A DNA stretch of 60,791 nucleotides from CALAEC01 sp050692915 (GTDB lineage: Bacteria > Actinomycetota > UBA4738 > CALAEC01): assembly GCA_050692915.1 (NCBI GenBank), contig JBOGVU010000008.1:1-60791 (forward strand). The letters are read 5' to 3'. Of the stretch, positions 1 through 6,853 are shown piece by piece. Each line of letters begins with the position of its first letter. Position 1 is the stretch's first letter. Under the pieces are notes generated by a model. That model searched no databases, had not been told where the DNA came from, and worked only from the letters and a program-made list of their open reading frames with translations. Made by a program: the position numbers and the translations under genes.

Positions 1-1
1 G

Positions 2-1270
2 TTCTGGGGCTTCGCGGCCACAGCTCGGTCGGAGGATCCCGCCGAGGTCGAGCGGACCGCCGAACTGGCCGTGGAGATCGCCCGGGCGGCCTCCCGGCTT
101 CCCAGGGAACCGGTGCAGCTCGCCGAGATCGAGCCGGTCACCGACTCGTGGGAGACCGTGGTCCAGGAGGATCCCTTCACGGTCTCCCTGGAGGAGAAGG
201 TGTCGCTCCTCATGGAATCCTCCCGGCGGATGCGCGCGGTTCCGGGGCTCTCGTTCGGCGAGGCGATGCTGGACTTCTACCGGAAGCGGTCCGCGCTGGC
301 CACGTCCGAGGGCGCGGCCATCGAGCAGACCATCACCCACTCCGGGGGCGGCATCGAGGCCACGGCGATAGGCGACGGCGAGCTCCAGCGGAGGTCGTAC
401 CCGAACTCGTTCCGCGGCCACATCGCCGCGGCGGGGTACGAGCACATCCGCGCCCTGGGCCTGACAGAGGAGGCCGAGCGGGTGGCCACCGAGGCGGTGG
501 AGCTGCTCTCGGCCGACGACTGCCCCTCGGAGGAGACCACGCTGATCCTCGACGGCCCCCAGATGGTGCTCCAGGTGCACGAGTCGGTGGGCCATCCCAT
601 CGAGCTCGACAGGGTGCTGCGGATGGAGGAGGCGTTCGCGGGCACCTCGTTCCTGGACCCCGGGCACCGCGGGCAGCTCCGGTACGGCTCCGAGCTGGTG
701 AACATCACCGCCGACGCCACGCTGGCCGGCGGCCTGGGGACGTTCGGCTACGACGACGAGGGGGTCCCGGCGCAGCGCGTCCAGATCGTCGAGGACGGCC
801 TGTTCCGCGACTTCATGTCGAGCCGAGAGACAGCGGCCATGCTGGGCGAGCGGTCCAACGGCACGATGCGAGCGGACGGCTGGCAGAACCTCCCCCTGAT
901 CCGGATGACGAACGTGAGCCTGGAGCCCGGCGAAGGGACGCTGGCCGAGCTGATCGGCGACACGAAGGACGGCATGTTCATGTCCACGAACACCTCGTGG
1001 TCGATCGACGACAAGCGGGTGAACTTCCAGTTCGGCTGCGAGATCGCCTGGCGGATCAAGGACGGGAAGCTCACCGACATGTACCGCAACCCCAACTACA
1101 CGGGCATCACCACCGAGTTCTGGGGCTCGTGCGACGCGGTGTGCGGCCCCGAGGAGTGGACGGTCTGGGGCACGCCCAACTGCGGGAAGGGCCAGCCCGG
1201 CCAGGTCGCCAGGACGGGCCACGGCACCTCCCCGGCCCGGTTCCGGGGCGTCCGGGTGGGGGTCCGGTAG
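2..1270 (+). CDS. tldD: TldD family metalloprotease, 5'-truncated by window edge
   Basis: This is the catalytic subunit of a TldD/TldE-type zinc protease, a family that degrades or matures peptides (known for microcin B17 and CcdA processing). The reading frame is open from base 2, so the N-terminus lies outside the window; the first visible residues (WGFAAT) match a conserved early TldD segment. The family's HExxxH metal site is seen as HESVGH, encoded near bases 578-595. The C-terminus has the usual Gly-rich end (GKGQPGQ, then GHGTSPARF). A one-base gap separates it from the partner gene, so the two are surely co-transcribed. Cytoplasmic, no signal peptide seen. Identity is secure; the substrate in this organism is unknown. 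Confidence 0.93.
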   Translation, partial: FWGFAATARSEDPAEVERTAELAVEIARAASRLPREPVQLAEIEPVTDSWETVVQEDPFTVSLEEKVSLLMESSRRMRAVPGLSFGEAMLDFYRKRSALATSEGAAIEQTITHSGGGIEATAIGDGELQRRSYPNSFRGHIAAAGYEHIRALGLTEEAERVATEAVELLSADDCPSEETTLILDGPQMVLQVHESVGHPIELDRVLRMEEAFAGTSFLDPGHRGQLRYGSELVNITADATLAGGLGTFGYDDEGVPAQRVQIVEDGLFRDFMSSRETAAMLGERSNGTMRADGWQNLPLIRMTNVSLEPGEGTLAELIGDTKDGMFMSTNTSWSIDDKRVNFQFGCEIAWRIKDGKLTDMYRNPNYTGITTEFWGSCDAVCGPEEWTVWGTPNCGKGQPGQVARTGHGTSPARFRGVRVGVR

Positions 1271-1271
1271 C

Positions 1272-2624
1272 GTGGCCGAACCGATCGGGGCGGAGCAGCT
1301 CCGGAGCATCGCCGAGGCGGCGCTGGAGCTCGCCGGCGCCGACAGCGTGGAGGTGCTGACCGTCCACGACTGGGGCGGCCTGACGAGGTTCGCGGACTCG
1401 GCGATCCACCAGAGCACGGCCCGGGAGGACACCGCGGTGAAGGTGCGGGTCGTCTCCCGGGGCCGTGTCGGCGTGGCCTCCACGAACGACCTGTCGAAGG
1501 AGGGGGCCACCGCCGCGGCCCGGAGCGCTCTGGAGCTGGCGGAGATGGCCGCGCCGGACCCGGCGTTCCCGGGGCTCGCTCCACGGGCCGACGTCCCCGA
1601 TCCGGGGGATCGCTTCGACGAGGCCACCGCGGCGGCGACCCCCGTGGCCCGAGCCGAGGCCGTGGCCACCCTGATCGGGACATCCGGCGCCGGCTTCCAC
1701 GCTGCCGGGGCCCACGAGACCACCGCCTCCGAGGTGGCCCTGGCGAACAGCGAGGGCCAGTTCTGCTACGCGGCCATGAGCCAGGCCACGGTGAGCACGG
1801 TGGTGTCGGGGGGCGAGGGCGGGGCCGGGTACGCGGAGTCCTGGGCCCACCGGGTCGGCGACCTCGACCCGGAGGCCATCGGCCGCCGGGCGTTCCACAA
1901 GGCCCGCGACAGCCAGCGCCCCCGCGACATCCAGCCCGGCCGGTACGACGTCGTGCTGGAACCCCCCGCGGTGGCCACGCTGGTGGCCTTCCTGGCGTAC
2001 CTGGGGTTCGGGGGACGGGCCATCGCCGAGGAGCGTTCCTGCTTCTCCGGCCGGATCGGCGAGAAGCTCATGAGCGACCGGATCACGATCTATGACGACG
2101 CCACCTCCCCAGGCACGCTCGGCCTGCCCTTCGACTTCGAGGGGACGCCCAAACGCCGGGTCGATCTGGTAGCCGAGGGCGTGGTGATGGGCGGCGTGCA
2201 CGACCGGCGGAGCGCGAAGCAGGAGGAGGTGGAGTCCACGGGCCACGCGCTGCCGCCGCCGAACCCCCACGGGGCGTTCCCCCTGAACCTGTTCCTGGCC
2301 ACCGGGGACGGCTCCGTCGAGGACATGGTTCGGGACACGGAGCGCGGGCTCCTGGTGACCCGGTTCCATTACTCGAACGTGGTGCATCCGAAGGAGGCCA
2401 TCATCACCGGGATGACCCGGGACGGGACCTGGCTCGTCGAGGACGGCGAGGTGAAGCACCCCGTGAAGAACCTGCGGTTCACCCAGTCGATCATCGAGGC
2501 CCTCCGCGACGTCGAGGCCGTCGGCAGCGAGGCCGAGCTCGCCAGCGAGTTCTTCTTCTCGGCCTCCAGCGTCCCGGCGCTCCGGGTCTCCTCGTTCCAG
2601 TTCACCGGCGCCAGCGACCACTGA
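1272..2624 (+). CDS. tldE: TldE/PmbA family partner of TldD
   Basis: This 450-residue protein is the non-catalytic partner of TldD. The GTG start lies one base after the tldD stop, which implies translational coupling. The PmbA/TldE fold is recognisable from FADSAIHQ near residue 38, KVRVVSRGRVGVAST near 57-71, a segment ending in PFDFEGTPKRRVDLV, and a late VVHPKEAIITGMTRDGTW region. No HExxxH motif is present, as expected for TldE. The pair usually forms a heterodimer in which TldD carries the zinc. Nothing nearby points to a specific peptide substrate. The gene is followed by an unrelated membrane protein gene after 36 bp. Confidence 0.92.
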   Translation: MAEPIGAEQLRSIAEAALELAGADSVEVLTVHDWGGLTRFADSAIHQSTAREDTAVKVRVVSRGRVGVASTNDLSKEGATAAARSALELAEMAAPDPAFPGLAPRADVPDPGDRFDEATAAATPVARAEAVATLIGTSGAGFHAAGAHETTASEVALANSEGQFCYAAMSQATVSTVVSGGEGGAGYAESWAHRVGDLDPEAIGRRAFHKARDSQRPRDIQPGRYDVVLEPPAVATLVAFLAYLGFGGRAIAEERSCFSGRIGEKLMSDRITIYDDATSPGTLGLPFDFEGTPKRRVDLVAEGVVMGGVHDRRSAKQEEVESTGHALPPPNPHGAFPLNLFLATGDGSVEDMVRDTERGLLVTRFHYSNVVHPKEAIITGMTRDGTWLVEDGEVKHPVKNLRFTQSIIEALRDVEAVGSEAELASEFFFSASSVPALRVSSFQFTGASDH

Positions 2625-2660
2625 CCGGCGCTTGCCGGTCGATGGGCTACCCTTCGCGCC

Positions 2661-3578
2661 ATGCTCTTGGCCGTGGTCCTCCTCGCCGCCGGTGCGGGCG
2701 TGCTCTACGTCGGCGCCGAGGCCGCGGTGCGCGGGGCCTCGGGACTGACCCGGGCGCTCGGCGTCCCCGCGTTCGCGGTCGGGGCCCTCCTCTTCGGCGT
2801 GGACCTCGAGGGGCTCGGCGCCGCGGTGGTGGCCGCCGGGCGCGGGGAGACGGCCCTGGCGGCCGGGGAGATCTTCGGGACGGTCCTGTTCCTGTTCAGC
2901 GCGGCGTTCGGGGCCGCCCTCCTGCTGGCCCGGGAGCCCGTGCCCGCGCCGAGCCGGACCATGGTCCTGGCCCCGGGCCTCCACCTGGTGGCCTGCGCCT
3001 TCGCCGTCTCCGATCGGTACGTGGCCCGGCTGGAGGGCGTCCTCCTGATCGTGTTCTACCTGGCGTACGTGGGGCTGGTGATCCGCACCGGGGGGAACGG
3101 GACGGCCGGGGGCGAGGGCGAACGTGACGCCGCCGGGCGGGGCACCTCTCTCTTCCTGACGGGTGGCGGTCTCCTGGCGGTGGCCGGGGGCGCGGCCCTG
3201 CTGGTGGCCGGCGGCGCCCGGCTCGTCACCGAGGCCGGCCTCCAGGCCGGGTTCGTGGGCGCGGCCGTGCTGGGCATCCTGGTCAGCCTGGACGAGGTGC
3301 TCCTGGAGGTCCTCCCGATACGGCGAGGCGCCCCCGAGCTCGCCACCGGCAACCTGTTCGGCACGCTGGCCGCGTTCACCACCGGCGTGCTGGGCCTGGC
3401 CGCCCTGGTCCGGCCCCTGGAGATCGACGCGCCGGGGTCTGTGGCGTTCATCGGCGTGGCCGCCCTATACGCCGTGGTGGCCACCGTATTCGTCGCCCGC
3501 GGCCGGGCCGGACGGCTCCTGGGCGGGTTCGTCCTGGCCTCGTACGCGGCCTGGCTCGTCTGGGGGGCCTCGGTCTAG
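2661..3578 (+). CDS. Sodium/calcium exchanger (CaCA superfamily) membrane protein
   Basis: This 305-residue, very hydrophobic protein has about ten predicted membrane segments. Each half holds an alpha-repeat-like segment: AVGALLFGVDLEGLGAAVV followed by GEIFGTVLFLFSAAFG in the first half, and GILVSLDEVLLEVLPI followed by GNLFGTLAAFTTG in the second. These match CaCA antiporters of the YrbG type, but the usual GTSxPE is degenerate (GVDLEG; LVSLDE), so ion specificity cannot be assumed. The length matches the family. Its stop overlaps the convergent HAD gene in a palindromic CTAG. Family confidence is good; the transported ion is unknown. Confidence 0.8.
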   Translation: MLLAVVLLAAGAGVLYVGAEAAVRGASGLTRALGVPAFAVGALLFGVDLEGLGAAVVAAGRGETALAAGEIFGTVLFLFSAAFGAALLLAREPVPAPSRTMVLAPGLHLVACAFAVSDRYVARLEGVLLIVFYLAYVGLVIRTGGNGTAGGEGERDAAGRGTSLFLTGGGLLAVAGGAALLVAGGARLVTEAGLQAGFVGAAVLGILVSLDEVLLEVLPIRRGAPELATGNLFGTLAAFTTGVLGLAALVRPLEIDAPGSVAFIGVAALYAVVATVFVARGRAGRLLGGFVLASYAAWLVWGASV

Positions 3579-4237
3579 AGCCGGTCCAGCGCCGCGGGCA
3601 GCTCGTCCAGCGTGCGGACGGCCGCATCGACCCGCGCCAGCTGCTCCTCGGTGGGCGCCGGCGGGGCCTCGCCGCGGAGCATCCACACGCCTCGCATCCC
3701 GTGCCGCTTCGCCGCCAGGACGTCGTTGTAGAGCCGGTCCCCGACCATGGCGCACCGGGCCGCGGGGGCACCGGCCTCGCTCAGAGCGTGCTCGAAGATG
3801 CCCGGGTCGGGCTTCTCCACGCCGAGCTCCCCCGACACCGCCCACACCTCGAAGAACCGGTCGATGCCGTCCCGGGCCATCGTGTCTCGGATCCACGGTT
3901 CCTGGTTCGCCAGCACCCCGAGCCGGTACTCGGCCGCCAGCGCCTCCAGTGAGTTATGGACGTCCGGCTGGAGGGACTCGGGCGGATACGCCCACAGCTC
4001 CCGACCCCGCTCCACCACCTTGGGGTAGTCGTCCTCGTCGACGAACAGGAGCGACAGCCGCCTGGTGAACGGTCCGCGCTGGTCGGCCCGGCACGCCTCG
4101 AACTCGGCCCAGAACACGGCCTCGTCGGCGTCCGGCCAGATCTCCCTGATCGCCGCCAGGAGGGCCTCGTAGTACGGCCGGTCTCCGTACAGGGGCCCGC
4201 CCACGTCGAGGAAAACCACGTCGAGGTGAGAGCTCAC
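3575..4237 (-). CDS. HAD-superfamily hydrolase
   Basis: This 220-residue protein is a soluble HAD hydrolase with an alpha-helical cap. Motif I is FLDVGGPLY, where the second Asp of the usual DxD is Gly. The GVEKPDP segment supplies the motif III Lys, and MVGDRLYNDV is motif IV. The motif II region reads LGVLANQ, so the usual Ser/Thr is replaced. The altered motif I suggests phosphatase activity may be weak or act on an unusual substrate. The GTG start at 4237 forms a GTGA overlap with the stop of the upstream PHP gene, which decides the start against longer in-frame options. Likely a two-gene operon with the PHP phosphoesterase. Confidence 0.88.
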   Translation of the reverse strand: MSSHLDVVFLDVGGPLYGDRPYYEALLAAIREIWPDADEAVFWAEFEACRADQRGPFTRRLSLLFVDEDDYPKVVERGRELWAYPPESLQPDVHNSLEALAAEYRLGVLANQEPWIRDTMARDGIDRFFEVWAVSGELGVEKPDPGIFEHALSEAGAPAARCAMVGDRLYNDVLAAKRHGMRGVWMLRGEAPPAPTEEQLARVDAAVRTLDELPAALDRL

Positions 4238-5076
4238 GCGGCGCTCCGCCGGGCCCGGAGCCTCTCGAACTCCTCGGGATCGGTGGTGACCGAGCCGAGC
4301 CGGACCGGGTCGAACCGGGTGCCGTGGCAGTCGGACGAACCCGTGGCCACCAGGCCGAGGCGCCGGGCCATGGCCCGATACCGCGCCTCGGCGCCGGGCG
4401 GGTGGTCCGGGTGCGCGCACTCGATCCCGTCGAGGCCGGCCTCGGCCAGCTCCTCGATCACCTCGTCGGGGACGCCCAGCCCCTCGCGGTGGAGGCCGGG
4501 GTGGGCCACCACCGCCAAGCCCGCCGCCCGCTTGATCAGCCGGACGGCGTCCACCGGGTCGAGGGCGTGCTTCTCGACGTACGCCCGGCCCCCGTCCTTG
4601 ATCAGCTCCGGGGTGAACGCGTCCTCGATCGTGTCGACCACGCCGGCCTCCACCAGGGCCTGGGCGATGTGGGGGCGGACGATGTTCTTCCCCTCCGCGA
4701 TCTCCCGGACCCGCTCGAACGTGATGCGATGTCCGAGCTCCTGCAGCTTGCGGACCGTGGCTTCGCCGCGGGCGAACCGGTCGTCGCGGAGGCGGCGAAG
4801 CTCGGCCTGGAATTCCTGGTCGTCGAGGTCGACCCAGTACGCCAGCACGTGGATCCCGTGACCGTCCCGCACCGCGGAGAACTCGACGCCGGGGACGATC
4901 TCGGGGCCGGCGCCCTCGGCGGCGGCGAAGGCCCTGGCCAGCCCCTCGGTGGAGTCGTGGTCGGTGACGGCCAGCACGGTGAGCCCCCGTACGCGGGCCA
5001 GGGCCACCAGCTCCTCGGGCGTGAACGTCCCGTCCGAGAACGTGGTGTGGGCGTGCAGGTCGATCACGGCGGCCAC
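4234..5076 (-). CDS. PHP-domain phosphoesterase, TrpH/RNase AM-like
   Basis: This roughly 280-residue protein carries the PHP metal-binding signature: HAHTTFSDG at the N-terminus, VTDHDS, PGVEFS, VVAHPG and SSDCHG near the C-terminus. This arrangement fits the TrpH/YciV group, which includes nucleotide 3'-phosphatases and 5'-3' exoribonucleases acting on short RNA. Two GTG codons, at 5076 and 5067, are possible starts just ahead of the first His motif; I chose 5076 because a GCGGG purine stretch lies at a suitable distance. The stop overlaps the downstream HAD gene by 4 bp. It is divergent from the acyltransferase gene across about 40 bp that must hold both promoters. Confidence 0.88.
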   Translation of the reverse strand: MAAVIDLHAHTTFSDGTFTPEELVALARVRGLTVLAVTDHDSTEGLARAFAAAEGAGPEIVPGVEFSAVRDGHGIHVLAYWVDLDDQEFQAELRRLRDDRFARGEATVRKLQELGHRITFERVREIAEGKNIVRPHIAQALVEAGVVDTIEDAFTPELIKDGGRAYVEKHALDPVDAVRLIKRAAGLAVVAHPGLHREGLGVPDEVIEELAEAGLDGIECAHPDHPPGAEARYRAMARRLGLVATGSSDCHGTRFDPVRLGSVTTDPEEFERLRARRSAA

Positions 5077-5115
5077 TGTACCCGCTGGACCGTCCCGGTC
5101 GTCCACAATGGGAGC

Positions 5116-6288
5116 ATGACCGGCCGGCTCGACGAGCTCGCCGCGGCCACACCGGCCACCCGGGACCGCTACGTGGACTTCCTCCGGGCGCTCAGCATCC
5201 TCGTGGTGGTGGTGGGCCACTGGCTGATCGGCGTCATCTACTGGGAGGACGGCGTGATCGGCAGCACCAGCGCCATCGGCCGGACGCCGTGGCTGTGGAT
5301 CGTCACCTGGCTCCTCCAGGTCATGCCGATCTTCTTCTTCGTCGGGGGGTTCGCGAACCTGGTCACGTACCGGGCCTTCCGGCGGCGGGGCGACCCGACC
5401 TCGGAGTTCATCCGGACCCGCCTGGCCCGCCTGCTCCGGCCCAGCCTGGTGTTCGTGGGCGTGTGGGCCGTGATCCAGGTGGCGCTGCACCTCCTCAACG
5501 TTGGCGAGCCCACCACACCGTTCCTGCGGGGGATGCGGCCGCCGGGGGCCACGATCCCGTTCGGGCCGCTGTGGTTCCTGGCCGTCTACGCGGGCGTCCT
5601 CCTCCTCAGCCCGGCGATGATCCGGCTGCACGAACGGTTCGGCCTCGGCGTGGTCGTGACCATGATGGCGGGGGCGGTGGCCGCGGATGCGATCGGGTTC
5701 GCCACGCCGTTCGAGGAGGCCCGGTGGGCGAACGTGGCGTTCGTGTGGCTCCTCCCCCACCAGCTCGGGTTCTTCTACGCGGACGGCCGGATCACCGGGC
5801 TGTCACGGCGGGCGCTGTGGGGGATGGCCCTCGGCGGGCTGGCCGCCATGCTCCTCCTGACGAACCCGATCTTCGGCGACGCCGGCCGGGAGTGGTTCCC
5901 GGGCATCGGTCACTACCCGAAGTCGCTGCTGGGGACGGACGTGGAGCGGATCACGAACACCTACCCGCCCACGATCCTGCTAGTGGCCATGGCGTTCTGG
6001 TCGATCGGCCTGGCCCTGCTGGTGCGCGAGCCGCTGTCCCGGTGGCTCCGGCGCCCGAGCCCCTGGAAGGCCACGATCTACGTGAACAGCGTGATCATGA
6101 CGCTGTTCCTGTGGCACATGACCGCGTTCCTCCTGGCGATCCTGGTGCTGTGGCCGCTCGGCCTCGGCCAGCAGGGCGACTCCACGGCGGGATGGTGGCT
6201 GGAGCGCCCGCTGTGGGTGGTCGTGCCGGCGGTGTTGCTGGCGGGCCTGGTAGCGATCTTCGCCCGCTTCGAACGCCGGGTGCGCTGA
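5116..6288 (+). CDS. Acyltransferase 3 family integral membrane protein
   Basis: This 390-residue polytopic membrane protein has about ten hydrophobic segments. The N-terminus reads RYVDFLRALSILVVVVGHW, with the Arg and the conserved His of acyltransferase-3 enzymes, which O-acylate extracytoplasmic sugars, peptidoglycan or lipids. The segment GPLWFLAVYAGVLLLSP is also typical. The ATG at 5116 follows a GGGAG purine stretch and is preferred to longer in-frame starts that would run antisense into the PHP gene. The acceptor is unknown. It stands alone, followed by an inverted repeat and a broken membrane gene. Confidence 0.86.
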   Translation: MTGRLDELAAATPATRDRYVDFLRALSILVVVVGHWLIGVIYWEDGVIGSTSAIGRTPWLWIVTWLLQVMPIFFFVGGFANLVTYRAFRRRGDPTSEFIRTRLARLLRPSLVFVGVWAVIQVALHLLNVGEPTTPFLRGMRPPGATIPFGPLWFLAVYAGVLLLSPAMIRLHERFGLGVVVTMMAGAVAADAIGFATPFEEARWANVAFVWLLPHQLGFFYADGRITGLSRRALWGMALGGLAAMLLLTNPIFGDAGREWFPGIGHYPKSLLGTDVERITNTYPPTILLVAMAFWSIGLALLVREPLSRWLRRPSPWKATIYVNSVIMTLFLWHMTAFLLAILVLWPLGLGQQGDSTAGWWLERPLWVVVPAVLLAGLVAIFARFERRVR

Positions 6289-6317
6289 GGACGTCGGACC
6301 GGTAAGAATAGTTTCCA

Positions 6318-6339
6318 CCTGGTAGCGATTGTTACCAGG
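6318..6339. repeat. Inverted repeat, possible terminator or operator
   Basis: The arms CCTGGTA and TACCAGG are separated by 8 nt, 30 bp after the acyltransferase stop. The surrounding bases are more AT-rich than the rest of the window. No T-run follows, so a terminator role is uncertain and an operator is equally possible. Confidence 0.35.
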
Positions 6340-6464
6340 CCTAGGAAGGGGACCATTCCCTGGGAGCGTCCTGGCCCGATGTGATCGGGAGCCGCCCGGG
6401 CGACGGCATCAAGAGTCGGCGTCCTCGCCGAGGAAGTCAGCCTCTCACGTGATCTAGGGCGTGG

Positions 6465-6801
6465 TTACGCGGGCTTGGAGGCGTTGACTCGTTTCCGCCA
6501 TCGGCCGAAGAGCACCATCCCGAACCATGCTGTCCACACAACCGTCGCACCCCCGAGCACGCCGATCACAACCAGCCGCTGGTTCAGACTCGCGAACTGC
6601 CACCAGACAAGCGCCGCCATCGCCAGTGTCCAGCCGAGTATCGGCTGACGGGAACACGGCCTGGCGCCCGGTGACCGCCTCATCGATCTCCGACCACGCG
6701 ATCCAGAACGCCGAGGCTGAGAAGACAACCAAGACGAACATCGCGAACCCCGGTGACCAGCTCGAGCCTTGGGCCCGGCTTCGGCTCTCTCCCCGCTTCA
6801 T
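6465..6801 (-). pseudogene. Small three-TM membrane protein with an internal frameshift
   Basis: Two overlapping frames on this strand together make one sensible protein. The first frame starts at 6801 (MKRGES) and encodes a hydrophilic start plus a membrane segment (MFVLVVFSASAFWIAW). It becomes unconvincing after the codons near 6645. From about the same place the +1-shifted frame encodes two more membrane segments (TLAMAALVWW and LVVIGVLGGATVVWTAW) and ends in a basic tail at 6465. A single-base change around 6635-6660 would join them into about 110 residues. It could be a true pseudogene, an assembly or sequencing indel, or less likely a programmed frameshift. No family recognised. Confidence 0.5.
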
Positions 6802-6810
6802 CTGAACCCG

Positions 6811-6838
6811 GATCCCGTCCCTGGAAGGAAGCGGGATC
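6811..6838 (-). terminator. Hairpin after aceE, possible terminator
   Basis: GATCCCG pairs with CGGGATC, and an inner TCC/GGA adds to the stem with a small bulge. It lies just downstream of the aceE stop on the minus strand. There is no T-rich tail, so termination is only inferred. Confidence 0.35.
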
Positions 6839-6853
6839 AGCCATAGTTCGTGC

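Noticed and set aside
1107..2984. 625-codon minus-strand open frame opposite tldE
   Set aside because: A shadow of tldE and the exchanger gene; no start site and no recognisable domain.
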